Of a DNA stretch of 64,000 bases, positions 37,243-45,632 are shown one piece after another. Position numbers and translations under genes: made by a program. Every line of letters starts with the position of its first letter. The first letter of the stretch is position 1. The notes under the pieces are model-generated. The model did not search any database and was not told the origin of the DNA. It saw only the letters and a program-made list of their open reading frames with translations. This DNA comes from Alicyclobacillus sp. SP_1 (GTDB taxonomy: Bacteria > Bacillota > Bacilli > Alicyclobacillales > Alicyclobacillaceae): assembly GCF_024706985.1 (NCBI RefSeq), contig NZ_JAMCCX010000010.1, positions 27,613 through 91,612 on the forward strand. Reading direction: 5' to 3'.

Positions 37243-38275
37243 AGACAAGAAAAGCATGTCGGTACTCAAAACTCAGCATGAGCAGGAAATGGCAGAACTC
37301 TATTCCAAGATTGGGAAGCTGACAACCCAACTGGATTGGCTCAAAAAAAAAGTGGCATCCACCCGGACTAAATCGGAACGGATGCAATGGATCGAGTAGG
37401 AGACTCCGCAGGATCCAGATGTTCCGGACTTGCCTATATCCCAGCAGGCGGATCTGCTGAATCTGAACCGCACGAGCCTGTACTACAAGCCAGTGGGTGC
37501 TTCAGAAGAGGAAGTGGATCTAAGGCGACGCATCGACGAGATCTACACCGATCGCCCTGTCTCGGGGAGCCGTTATATTACCGCTATTTTACGGCGAGAA
37601 GGGTGGGTCATCAACCGAAAACGCGTGAGGCGCAGTATGCGCGAGATGGGGATCGTCGGCGTGTGTCCAGGGCCAAACCTGAGCAAACGCAACCTGCAAC
37701 ATCAGATCTACCCATATCTGCTGCGCAACATCAAGGCCGGCCACTGTAACCATGTGTGGGGGATCGATATCACCTTCATCCGGCTGAAGCATGGGTGGAT
37801 GTATCTGGTAGCCGTCATCGATTGGTATTCACAGTACGTGGTCAGTTGGCGACTGGAGCAGACACTGGATATCGGTTTTGTACTGGAGGCCACTACGGAG
37901 GCACTGGGACAGGCTGTACCAGAGATTTGGAATAGCGACCAGGGGAGCCATTTTACCAGTCCTCAGTACACGGATCTGCTCAAGGCAGCAGGAGTAAAGA
38001 TCAGCATGGATGGAAAGAATCGCGCTCTGGACAACATCTTCACGGAACGCTTTTGGCGTACGCTGAAATACGAAGAAGTGTATACAAAAGAGTATGCGAA
38101 TCCCAGAGAGGCGAGGTTGAATATTGGACGGTTTATCCACCGGTACAATCACGAGAGACCTCACCAATCGTTACGTGATCACACACCAGCTGAGATATAT
38201 ATGAAGGGAATGGTGCCGGAGGATCCGATTCCAGTCGTACCCCGGAGAGATGATGTCGTACGAGTGATCGCTTGA
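37217..38275 (+). pseudogene. IS3-family transposase, 5'-truncated with in-frame stop
   Basis: One register runs from DEDKKSMSVLKTQHEQEMAE through LYSKIGKLTTQLDWLKKK to RMQWIE, then a TAG, and nine codons later continues at LPISQQADLLNLNRTSLYYK to the end. The DDE core is complete: VWGIDITFIRLKHGW, IWNSDQGSHFTS and TERFWRTLKYEEV. It is closely related to the intact IS3 transposase at 12.6-13.8 kb. The N-terminal HTH domain is missing, replaced by the truncated IS200-type transposase. Function is unlikely. Confidence 0.85.
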
Positions 38276-38366
38276 CAGAGAACTACAGGGGGGGGGGTTA
38301 GGCCGAATCCACAGGTATGTGGCTTCGACTACCAAGTCCAGTATGAAGGTGGTGATGAGCCGTCTG

Positions 38367-38630
38367 TCAAGCCTGGAAAGAGTGCCTTGACAGACTCACT
38401 TGAGAGTAGCTTAGCAGAGGGAAAAAGATTGTCTTGACAAACGGGGCCACCTTACCTTGGGCAATCGGACTGGGGTGATAGTCAAGCTTTTGAATGACCT
38501 CCTCAACCAGTTTACGTGTGGACGGTTTGACATTGGGATGCTTTGTTAGAACCCGCGATACCGTTGAACGAGAGACTCCAGCAGCACGCGCAATTTCATT
38601 GATGGTAAAAACGCCTTGACCTTTTTCCAC
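38367..38630 (-). pseudogene. LacI-family regulator, N-terminal DNA-binding fragment
   Basis: The GTG-started frame reads FTINEIARAAGVSRSTVSRV, then LTKHPNVKPSTRKLVEEVIQ and KLDYHPSPIAQG, the complete LacI HTH and hinge start. After SPIAQG the sequence leaves the family (KVAPFVKTIFF), where the insertion begins. The rest of the gene is at 36306-36770. The short fragment might still bind DNA weakly but lacks the dimerisation domain. Confidence 0.85.
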
Positions 38631-38648
38631 TTCATCATCTCATTTGCT

Positions 38649-38686
38649 GGTTTGGGAGCGGTCCCAAAACCTCTTTGAAAATTATA
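38649..38686 (-). promoter_or_regulatory. Promoter and operator of the split lacI gene
   Basis: TATAAT (-10, 38681-38686 on the minus strand) is followed 10 nt downstream by GGTTTTGGGACCGCTCCCAA and the rest of an imperfect palindrome (38649-38671). An inverted repeat with a central CG that overlaps the start region is typical of LacI-family operators and suggests autorepression. The -35 box is poor. Confidence 0.55.
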
Positions 38687-39460
38687 ATATGATTCCACTG
38701 CGAAAACCCCTCGCGCGGAACATGACTCACAGCAATGAGCGGGTTTCAATCGATTCCAAGGAAATACGAGTGAAATATTCGTCCGATTTCGAGAGAAAGC
38801 CACTTTAAAATGGAGTTTGGGCGCAGCATAGGATCGGACTATCCTGAACTAAGGGGTTTTCGCAGTGGAATCAATATGCTATCTATCACCTGTCAACCAA
38901 ATTATTCAGATTTGTCGTTCGTCAGTGAAAATGTCACTATGGACAAGGGGATTGTCCTGAGTTATCCAGTCAGACCAAGCCGACTCACACCGATGCAGCA
39001 GGTACTTGCTCCGATAGCCCCGTTCCATGACGACACACAGCCGATCGGATACTTTCTGACGCCAGGACCAGCTCCCAAACGAGGTCGAGCTTGCTGGCGA
39101 AAACGGCGTACGAAGCCCATCTGGATGCAGACAGACTCCGTCCGTGGTTCCATACTTACTGTCGTCGATCTCAAACCTCTTCGCACCCCTCGGATACTCC
39201 GGTTTTTGAACGATGAAGTTGATTCGCAAAACTTCCACCCGGCGTGTCTCCTTCTGCTCACTGGATAAACGCGCATAACGAACCCAAACAGGGAGGCAGT
39301 ATACTGAATGTTGTCTGTTCTGCGCACATCCGTATATAGGTATGAATAGATGGGATCAACGGCTTGGAAGTGCGCACGTTTGCGCTCTTCGGCCAACTCA
39401 ACGAGTTCCTCAATGGACTCCGTTTCTATTCTAGCGCATGGGCGTGGATGACAAATGAAC
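38687..39460 (-). other. Unrecognised, possibly frameshifted coding remnant
   Basis: On the minus strand two overlapping frames look coding: one with ESIEELVELAEERKRAHFQA and AVDPIYSYLYTDVRR (39470-39260), the next with VRYARLSSEQKETRRVEVLR, INFIVQKPEYPRGAKRFEID and DDSKYGTTDGVCLHPDG (39290-38906). They join if a frameshift near 39270 is allowed. I know no family for it. No ribosome binding site is seen for either part. It may be a further relic between the lacI locus and the arsenic operon. Confidence 0.3.
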
Positions 39461-39490
39461 AACCCGCCCTCGGTGTGTCGAGAGCGGGTT
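39461..39490 (-). terminator. GC-rich hairpin, possible terminator
   Basis: AACCCGC and CTC pair with GAG and GCGGGTT around GGTGTGTC with one bulge per arm; GTTCATTTG follows on the minus strand. T content is modest, so the role is uncertain. Confidence 0.4.
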
Positions 39491-39632
39491 CGCAAGGTAG
39501 GAACGAGATGACAGATTCGAAGTCAGAAGATTCGTGCGTTCAGGCGAAACCCGTAGACAGCGTGACACGAAGGGGGGCGATTTCGTTTGTGCGCCAGCCC
39601 GCAACAAGTGCAATATCAGCGATTTGCCTTAT

Positions 39633-39658
39633 GAAAACTGGGCTATCAGCCCGTTTTC
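39633..39658 (-). terminator. Terminator of the arsenic operon
   Basis: Minus-strand GAAAAC and GGGC pair with GCCC and GTTTTC around TGATA, with T residues in the descending arm. It lies within 30 nt of the arsC stop and ends the operon. Confidence 0.65.
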
Positions 39659-39662
39659 TCCA

Positions 39663-40175
39663 TCAGTAGCCCTCCTTTTCGTCCGTCAACGAGAAACGCA
39701 GCGACTCGCTTGTTCGTATAGAGTTTACACGCTCACGCTCCATCTCTTCTTGCACAAAGTGTTCCAGACGCTCCCGGATGGCGTCGCGCACCTCATGAAA
39801 TTTACCCATGATCTCTTCTTCGCTTCCAGTCGCCCGCGCCGGGTCTTCGAAACCCCAATGCAAGCGCCTTACGGAAGGCGGCGTGACCGGGCAGCGGTCG
39901 TTGGCATCGCCGCAGAGGGTAATCGCAAAGTCGGCTTGCATCAACAGATCCTGGTCTATGAGCGACGATTGGTGATGCGAGATATCGACGCCCGTTTCCG
40001 CCATCGCCTGCACGGCGCGAGGATTGAGACCGTGCGCTTCAATCCCGGCGCTGGCAAAATCGATCCGATCCCCAAAGAGGTGGTGTCCCCATCCTTCCGC
40101 CATTTGGCTCCGGCAAGAGTTCCCTGTGCAAATAAAGTAAATCAACGGCTTCTTCATTTCATTCTTGTTTGTCAT
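39663..40175 (-). CDS. arsC: Arsenate reductase, thioredoxin-coupled low-molecular-weight phosphatase type
   Basis: A protein of 170 residues. The P-loop CTGNSCRS near residue 16 gives the catalytic Cys, and LCGDANDRCPVTPP near residue 87 supplies the other redox cysteines of the thioredoxin-dependent ArsC of Bacillota; the phosphatase Asp is in WGFEDPARATG. It reduces arsenate to arsenite for export by ArsB. The C-terminus has about 25 extra charged residues beyond the usual end (ERERVNSIRTSESLRFSLTD), possibly a run-on. Last gene of the ars operon, 96 nt after arsB. Confidence 0.95.
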   Translation of the reverse strand: MTNKNEMKKPLIYFICTGNSCRSQMAEGWGHHLFGDRIDFASAGIEAHGLNPRAVQAMAETGVDISHHQSSLIDQDLLMQADFAITLCGDANDRCPVTPPSVRRLHWGFEDPARATGSEEEIMGKFHEVRDAIRERLEHFVQEEMERERVNSIRTSESLRFSLTDEKEGY

Positions 40176-40271
40176 GTCTTTCGCTCCCTATCCTTTGTTT
40201 CGTTCACTTACCCCAAGCTTGAATATGTATGCGCCTCATCGCCGGCACTGTGGATCCCCTGTTGCCGCCGA

Positions 40272-41564
40272 TTATCCAATTAGGGCGGTCCACAGGTACA
40301 AACCAGACAGTGTGACAAACAGGGTTGGAATCGTCAGCAAGACGCCGGTTTTGAAATACCGGCCCCATGTGATGGTGATGCCCCTCTTTTTCAGTACATG
40401 CAGCCACAACAGCGTGGCGAGTGAACCAATCGGGGTGATCTTCGGCCCCAGGTCGCACCCGATCACGTTCGCGTAAACCAAAGCCTGGTGCATGACGCCC
40501 GAAACGTGGGTTGAGTGAATGGCGAGTGCGTCGAACATGACCGTCGGCATATTGTTCATGATGCTTGAAAGCGCGGCGGCAATAAAACCGGTGGCCAGCG
40601 TGCCCCCGTATAGACCGCTATGAGTGGCCCCCTGAATCACGTGCCCGAGGATGTTCGTGAACCCCGCATTGCGAAGCCCGAATACCACCACATACATCCC
40701 AATGGAGAACACGACGATCGCCCAGGGCGCCTCACGAATGACGCGCCACGGATGAACGACTTTCGTTCGGCTCCCGCTGACAAGAAACACAATCGCCACC
40801 AGCCCCGCAACAAACGAGACGGGGATGTGCAGGAGTTCCGTCAGAATGTACCCCACGAGGAGGATGCCAAGGATGACCCAGGACGCCTGGAACATCCCCT
40901 GATGCACAATGGCCTCTGCCGGTTCAGGCAAGTCCGCTGGATTGTAGGTTTTCGGAATGTCTCTGCCAAACACCAGGTATAGAACCGCAATGCTTGCACC
41001 CAGCGAAAAAATATCCGGCACAATCATGTGCATCGCATAGCTGAGAAATCCGATGTGAAAGTAATCCGCCGACACGATGTTGACCAGGTTGCTGACGATC
41101 AGCGGCAGCGACGTGGTGTCCGCAATAAAACCGCTCGCCATGATGAACGGCAACATTTTCTTCATGTCAAACTTCAACAGTTTAACTTTCTCGAGCACAA
41201 TCGGCGTTAAAATCAGCGCCGCGCCATCGTTGGCGAAGAAAGCGGCCACCAAGGCGCCGAGGAGCGTCACGTAGAGAAACACCTTCCGCCCATCCCCTTT
41301 GGCGGCATGCGCCATCTTCAGCGCAGCCCATTCGAAGAATCCGATTTTGTCAAGGATCGAGGCGATGATGATGATGGCCACAAACGTGAGTGTCGCATCC
41401 CAGACAATTCGGGTCACCTCCACGACGTTGTAGAGCGTTACGACCCTGAACACGAGCGCCAACACCGCGCCGCCGAATGCGCTCCAGCCAATCGACAAGC
41501 CCCTGGGCTGCCAGATGACGAAAATCAAAGTGACTAAAAAAATTCCTACGGCAAGATATGCCAC
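40272..41564 (-). CDS. arsB: Arsenite efflux permease ArsB
   Basis: A protein of 430 residues with about 12 membrane segments. Family sequence includes IWDATLTF-like FVAIIIIASILDKIGFFEWA, FFANDGAALILTPIVLEKV, ASGFIADTTSLPLIVSNLVN and, near the end, MNNMPTVMFDALAIHST and CDLGPKITPIGSLATLLWLH. ArsB exports As(III) (and Sb(III)) and can be driven by the ArsA ATPase; two ArsA-like genes are encoded upstream in the same operon. It follows arsR by 21 nt. Confidence 0.96.
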   Translation of the reverse strand: MAYLAVGIFLVTLIFVIWQPRGLSIGWSAFGGAVLALVFRVVTLYNVVEVTRIVWDATLTFVAIIIIASILDKIGFFEWAALKMAHAAKGDGRKVFLYVTLLGALVAAFFANDGAALILTPIVLEKVKLLKFDMKKMLPFIMASGFIADTTSLPLIVSNLVNIVSADYFHIGFLSYAMHMIVPDIFSLGASIAVLYLVFGRDIPKTYNPADLPEPAEAIVHQGMFQASWVILGILLVGYILTELLHIPVSFVAGLVAIVFLVSGSRTKVVHPWRVIREAPWAIVVFSIGMYVVVFGLRNAGFTNILGHVIQGATHSGLYGGTLATGFIAAALSSIMNNMPTVMFDALAIHSTHVSGVMHQALVYANVIGCDLGPKITPIGSLATLLWLHVLKKRGITITWGRYFKTGVLLTIPTLFVTLSGLYLWTALIG

Positions 41565-41585
41565 ATTTCCGCCCCCTTTATGGGT

Positions 41586-41918
41586 TTACAAGGTACACTG
41601 AACTCGCAGTCCTCGGGACTTTAACTGTTCAATCTCGGCCGCTACGTTGGGGAATGAGTCTACGATGTCCTTGAGCAAAGGGAACCTTGAGCCATCCATG
41701 GAATAGAAGACCCACTGGGCTGTTTTTCGTTCCTTAACAAGTCCTGCTTGTTTCAGCTTACGAAGGTGCTGAGACACACTGGGCTGCGACATATCTAAAA
41801 TAGGAACAAATTCACAGACGCATAACTCCTCACAGGCCAGCAGAGCCAGCATGTGCAGACGCGTCTTGTCAGCAAGAGCTTTGTATACTTCCGCTAGATC
41901 CTCGAAATCATGCACCAT
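41586..41918 (-). CDS. arsR: Arsenical-responsive repressor ArsR
   Basis: A protein of 110 residues with the ArsR/SmtB winged helix. The metalloid-binding motif ELCVCEF sits in the recognition region near residue 32, followed by MSQPSVSQHLRKLKQAGLV. It releases DNA on binding As(III) and should control this operon. It lies in seventh place, not first, so autoregulation would act at the promoter near 45.45 kb or an internal promoter I do not see. Confidence 0.95.
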   Translation of the reverse strand: MVHDFEDLAEVYKALADKTRLHMLALLACEELCVCEFVPILDMSQPSVSQHLRKLKQAGLVKERKTAQWVFYSMDGSRFPLLKDIVDSFPNVAAEIEQLKSRGLRVQCTL

Positions 41919-41924
41919 CGCGCC

Positions 41925-42659
41925 CTATTCACCTCCCATGGGAACATTCTTATAAAGAATATCCGTCCGAGTTCCCTTATTCTCGTAAGGAACTGCCTCC
42001 CACGTAAAGGGAATTTCACGAACAGGATAATGATCATCAGGTCGATACGGGAATAAATGCATGCGTAACCAGTCGTCTTGCATCTGTTTCAACTGGGATA
42101 CCGCTTGAATCTTCTCCGACTCAGTGAGGGTGGATATACGGGATTCCAAGTCCATGATTCCCTTTGGAAAGAACCCTTCCCCCTCCACCACTTCTACCGT
42201 TTGCCCGGTTGACATGTTTTGGACGATATACCAGACCCCCGGCCGATTGCGCACATCCTGTGTTCCGAATCGAACGCGTCCGCCGGTGAGATAAGCGCCG
42301 ACATCCCCCAAGCAGGAACTGTTTCGAGACAGAAAGCGTAGATTGGTACGGTCAATGATTCCGTCTGGAAACAGCACGCCTAACGCTTGCGACATGGCAT
42401 ACATGCCTCGAAACAATCCATCGCATGCATGTCCATGGAAACGAACGAGATCGATCCCGCGGATGAATTTTGTCTGCGCAGCGTAACGGCCGTGACTGGA
42501 TTCCGTATCCCGCACCTGAAAGGTCGGCATGTACGGCGCGTTTTCGGCCTCTTTACTCCAATACCAAAGTGCATCCTCATGATTATCCTTCATAGGGTTA
42601 TCACGCTCCGCAAAAAATTGAATCCAACTCGGTGAAGCGACAAATTCGTGAGGTTCCAC
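41925..42659 (-). CDS. FmdE-family protein in the ars operon
   Basis: About 244 residues. The segment RFHGHACDGLFRGMYAMSQA followed by RTNLRFLSRNSSCLGDVGAY and LTGGRVRFGTQDVRNRPGVW is the FmdE (formylmethanofuran dehydrogenase subunit E) domain, whose HGH-C and second Cys bind metal. The N-terminal 60 and C-terminal 70 residues are additional. Bacterial FmdE-like proteins are poorly understood. The gene lies between a DsrE-like gene and arsR with gaps of 13 and 6 nt, so it belongs to the operon; a role in arsenic chemistry is inference. Start GTG at 42659; ATG at 42593 is a weaker alternative. Confidence 0.75.
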   Translation of the reverse strand: MEPHEFVASPSWIQFFAERDNPMKDNHEDALWYWSKEAENAPYMPTFQVRDTESSHGRYAAQTKFIRGIDLVRFHGHACDGLFRGMYAMSQALGVLFPDGIIDRTNLRFLSRNSSCLGDVGAYLTGGRVRFGTQDVRNRPGVWYIVQNMSTGQTVEVVEGEGFFPKGIMDLESRISTLTESEKIQAVSQLKQMQDDWLRMHLFPYRPDDHYPVREIPFTWEAVPYENKGTRTDILYKNVPMGGE

Positions 42660-42672
42660 CGAGTTGGCCTTG

Positions 42673-43026
42673 TTAGAACGTCAGTACGGTATATCCTTCA
42701 CGGGCGTATCGGGAAAACGCATCCCGTGCAAACTCGAGTTGAATTCCGTATTGACTGGCTGGCTCATGCAATTTCCAACTGTCTACCTGATTTGAACAAG
42801 CCCCAACCACGAGGCCTGCTTCTTTCAACTCGACAAGCGTCTGATCGACTTCCGCGGGTACGGATTCAAGCAATTTCACTGCCCCGGTAAACAAGAAGAC
42901 TTCCACAGCATCCATTTGATTTTCTTCCTTCGCGTCGAAGATGCGTTTTGCGACGTGGAGTCCTGACGTCACCTTGTCCTTCTGATCCCATCCAGAGTTA
43001 ATGACAATCGCAATTTTCCCGCTCAT
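42673..43026 (-). CDS. DsrE/DsrF-like small sulfur-relay family protein
   Basis: A protein of 117 residues with the DsrE-like alpha/beta fold: KIAIVINSGWD at the start, AVEVFLFTGAVKLLE, LVELKEAGLVVGACSNQ and a C-terminal YAREGYTVLTF. Cys in VVGACSNQV is in the position where many family members carry the sulfur-relay Cys. It overlaps the second arsA-like gene by ATGA, showing tight coupling. Family members move sulfane sulfur; here thiolation of, or thiol supply to, arsenic species is only a hypothesis. Confidence 0.8.
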   Translation of the reverse strand: MSGKIAIVINSGWDQKDKVTSGLHVAKRIFDAKEENQMDAVEVFLFTGAVKLLESVPAEVDQTLVELKEAGLVVGACSNQVDSWKLHEPASQYGIQLEFARDAFSRYAREGYTVLTF

Positions 43027-43952
43027 ACTATGACCTCCTGAGATTTTTCAACCACTTGCTCGGCAAATTGCTTCAATAACTCGGGGCCAAGAATCTCATC
43101 TTCCTGCAAGGTCGCCACCGCAATCGTTTGATCGCTGTTGCGTTCTTTGACTGCTTTAATATGCGCTGTTTGCAGTTTCAAACGCTTCCCAAACAGTCGA
43201 CTGGTTGCCGCCTCCTCGGGAAGTACTTGGTTGATAATGATCGCTTCCGTATGGATCTGCGTTCTCTCCAAATCCGCCATCGCCCGTTCCATTTCCGCAA
43301 TCGGCGTGGCCTCCGGCAGCGTGACAAAGAACATTCCCGTTTCATCCCGGTCTTGCAATGTTCGAATCGCGTCATTCATACGGGCTAACTGCGCGCCATC
43401 CAATGCGGCGGTTTCAGCGGTAAAAGCATCCTTATTCTCTAACTCCGTTTCGTAATCCCAAGATAGCTGCAGGAGGCGAATGGTGTGTCCGGTGGGAGCC
43501 GTGTCAAATACGGTCACCTCATATTCGTCGCTCAAGAGATACTCCAAAAATTCTTGGAATACGGCAACTTCTTCCGTACAGGGTGAATTGAGCTCTTCAC
43601 TGACCCGATTAACCGTTTCGCCATTCCCAAATTGATCCACAAGAGACGAAAGCACCTGTTGTCGATACGCTTCAAAAGCGACTTTGGGATCAATACGCGC
43701 CAGCCATAGACTGGTTCCCGAAATCTGCTTGGGCGAAGCTGTTACAGTTTCACCAAATACGTTGCCGATGTGAGCCGCTGGGTCTGTAGTTACAAGCAGC
43801 GTTTTAAGACCCTGATCAGCCGTATACATAGCTATCGTACAGGCGAGCGTAGTTTTCCCCACACCGCCCTTCCCGGCCAAGAAAATTCTTCTGCGTTTCT
43901 CGCCATGGGGCAACAGCAGGTCAGCAGGCAATTTTTCATAGGTTGATAGCAT
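43023..43952 (-). CDS. arsA: ArsA-like arsenite-pump ATPase, second half-size copy
   Basis: About 309 residues from the ATG at 43952. Deviant Walker A FLAGKGGVGKTT (near residue 26), switch I region TTDPAAHIGNVFGE, Cys in LNSPCTEEVAVF, switch II TVFDTAPTGHTIRLL. Such ATPases energise ArsB. In E. coli R773 ArsA is one protein with two halves; here two separate genes each encode one half. This copy has the TTDPAAH and DTAPTGHT motifs of the A1/A2 domains. It overlaps the end of the first copy by 17 nt; a frame open to 44114 lies inside the first copy. Confidence 0.93.
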   Translation of the reverse strand: MLSTYEKLPADLLLPHGEKRRRIFLAGKGGVGKTTLACTIAMYTADQGLKTLLVTTDPAAHIGNVFGETVTASPKQISGTSLWLARIDPKVAFEAYRQQVLSSLVDQFGNGETVNRVSEELNSPCTEEVAVFQEFLEYLLSDEYEVTVFDTAPTGHTIRLLQLSWDYETELENKDAFTAETAALDGAQLARMNDAIRTLQDRDETGMFFVTLPEATPIAEMERAMADLERTQIHTEAIIINQVLPEEAATSRLFGKRLKLQTAHIKAVKERNSDQTIAVATLQEDEILGPELLKQFAEQVVEKSQEVIV

Positions 43953-44814
43953 GTTGTAAATCTCCCCCCACCTGCTCCAACATCGCAATTCCTTTGACTT
44001 CATCCGCGTACAGGGGCATGATCCCAATCCTTCCAGCAAAACGAAAGGAAAGTTCCTGGATGTAGGGTTCCTGTTTTCGCCATCGACGACCAGAATACGG
44101 GTGAGTACGTTCATCCTCTGGAATCACGCCGTTCACAATTGCAACCTGGTTTTCAATTCCGAGCTTGTGCAATTCACCAGATGACCGAAGCATTTCATCC
44201 ATTGACAATCGTGCAGGCTGCGTGACAAACACAAAAGTCGTTAATGAACCATCCTGCAAGGCGCGTACGGCTTTGTCGTACTCCGCTTTGGAGGCCGTCA
44301 GGGCATCGACGCTGCCGATGCAGGTTTGACCACTCCCCGCTGCGCTTTCTTCGATATGCAGACTCCAACTGCTCGGCAACTCCAGGAGACGCAGGGTATG
44401 TCCTGTTGGGGCCGTATCAAACACCACCCAGTCATAGTCCGGTTGGTGCATGCACGCGATGAACTGATCGAATGTCGCGACCTCCTCTGTGCAAGGCCCA
44501 CTCATTTTCTCCTCTGCCGCTCGCACGACTTCTTCGGGAAATACCTCGCGCATTGGAGCTAAAGCACGGTCTTTATACGACTGTAGGGCTGCATCCGGAT
44601 TGATCTCTTGGATATACAGTCGGGGAACACCTGTCACCTCACGGACTTGAAGACCCACTTCTTGCCCGAACACATCCCCCAAATTGGAGGCTGGATCGGT
44701 CGTCACCAACAATGTCTTTTGTCCCTGTTTTGCCAACATCACCGCTGTGCTGGAGGAAAGAGAGGTTTTTCCTGCCCCGCCTTTCCCCGAGAAGAACAGA
44801 TACTGCGTCATCAC
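43936..44814 (-). CDS. arsA: ArsA-like arsenite-pump ATPase, first half-size copy
   Basis: A protein of 292 residues. Walker A FFSGKGGAGKTSLSS near residue 8, TTDPASNLGDVFGQ, MSGPCTEEVATFDQF with the Cys, and WVVFDTAPTGHTLRLLELP. It has the same order of motifs as its downstream neighbour but is clearly diverged, so the pair probably works as a heterodimer equivalent to the fused two-domain ArsA. It begins with GTG at 44814 right after the arsD stop, with AAAGGAG upstream, and receives As(III) from ArsD in known systems. Confidence 0.94.
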   Translation of the reverse strand: MMTQYLFFSGKGGAGKTSLSSSTAVMLAKQGQKTLLVTTDPASNLGDVFGQEVGLQVREVTGVPRLYIQEINPDAALQSYKDRALAPMREVFPEEVVRAAEEKMSGPCTEEVATFDQFIACMHQPDYDWVVFDTAPTGHTLRLLELPSSWSLHIEESAAGSGQTCIGSVDALTASKAEYDKAVRALQDGSLTTFVFVTQPARLSMDEMLRSSGELHKLGIENQVAIVNGVIPEDERTHPYSGRRWRKQEPYIQELSFRFAGRIGIMPLYADEVKGIAMLEQVGGDLQHAINL

Positions 44815-45114
44815 CTAAGACTCCTTTGCTGTGAGTAATTCTTCCATTTGCGGGTATTTTCCCAATGCGCGAATCGTGCTATCCACCACGACGATCGGCA
44901 AAACCTTCATGCCACCTTTGAGCAGGAGTTCATACACCTGTTGATTCGCTGTAAAGGCGGTGGCATCGCGGCTGAGCATGTATCGAGCGACACTATGCCC
45001 ATCCGCTTTCAATTTCTCCACCAGTTCGCCCATACGAATCAACTCAGGATCAGGGGATGTTCCGCAAACTCCTGTGGAACAACACATTTCCGGGTCGAAA
45101 ATGTCAATTTTCAT
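44815..45114 (-). CDS. arsD: Arsenic metallochaperone ArsD
   Basis: About 99 residues from the ATG at 45114. The thioredoxin-like N-terminus has the metalloid site MCCSTGVCG (Cys-Cys and a third Cys), followed by DPELIRMGELVEKLKADG and the strand LLLKGGMKVLPIVVVDSTI. ArsD delivers As(III) to ArsA. GGAGG lies upstream. The vicinal C-terminal cysteines of the R773 ArsD are absent, as in many Bacillota. It sits between the CMD-like gene and arsA. Confidence 0.94.
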   Translation of the reverse strand: MKIDIFDPEMCCSTGVCGTSPDPELIRMGELVEKLKADGHSVARYMLSRDATAFTANQQVYELLLKGGMKVLPIVVVDSTIRALGKYPQMEELLTAKES

Positions 45115-45136
45115 CTCGCATTCCACCTCCGTTTTT

Positions 45137-45439
45137 TTAGGAACAACAGTTTCCAGAACCACATCCGCAACCGGAACCTTGACTCACGACGGTCAATAGC
45201 GTTCGTTCTTGTGCGAACAGGTTCTCCGCAAATTCATCGATCTTCATCGTTGCGGCGAGTTTTACCGGACGAACCAAGAGAAGCACTTCTTGTAGATCGG
45301 CGTCACTCGCGCCCTGTTCTCTGGCTTTCGGCACGTGCTGTTCAAGACAGGATGCGCATCCGGCTGTCAGAGCCGCCGCGACTTGAATCAGTTCTTTTGT
45401 AAGTTCGTTCACTTCACGCCACCATCTTTCTATTGTCAT
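45137..45439 (-). CDS. Carboxymuconolactone decarboxylase/AhpD-like protein with Cys-rich tail
   Basis: A protein of 100 residues. The helical CMD core reads VNELTKELIQVAAALTAGCA then SCLEQHVPKAREQGASDADL; the CxxC redox pair is GCASC with a following His, as in AhpD-like proteins. The C-terminus ends with SGCGCGSGNCCS, a run of five cysteines that looks like a metalloid or metal trap. It is the first gene of the ars operon. Related small CMD proteins occur in arsenic operons, but the tail is unusual to my knowledge. Confidence 0.8.
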   Translation of the reverse strand: MTIERWWREVNELTKELIQVAAALTAGCASCLEQHVPKAREQGASDADLQEVLLLVRPVKLAATMKIDEFAENLFAQERTLLTVVSQGSGCGCGSGNCCS

Positions 45440-45484
45440 ATAATGATACTCTTATATTATAGTCAACGTGATGCGGTTGCGCAA
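45437..45484 (-). promoter_or_regulatory. Promoter and candidate ArsR operator of the ars operon
   Basis: Minus-strand TTGCGC (-35), 17-nt spacer and TATAAT (-10, 45456-45461). Overlapping and just downstream is ATATAA-GAGTATCA-TTATAT, a six-base inverted repeat suited to a dimeric repressor such as ArsR. It touches the first start codon at 45439. Confidence 0.6.
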
Positions 45485-45632
45485 GGTCGTTCAGAATACT
45501 TTTTGATCACCGCCGAGCGCGACCACATCCACTTGAATCCGTTCTCTGCCGTCCACCTGCCATTCCGCCTTCCTTCGTCGGAATCAACCGCATCCAAAAA
45601 TACGATGGAACATGTTTTGAACAGATCATGTC

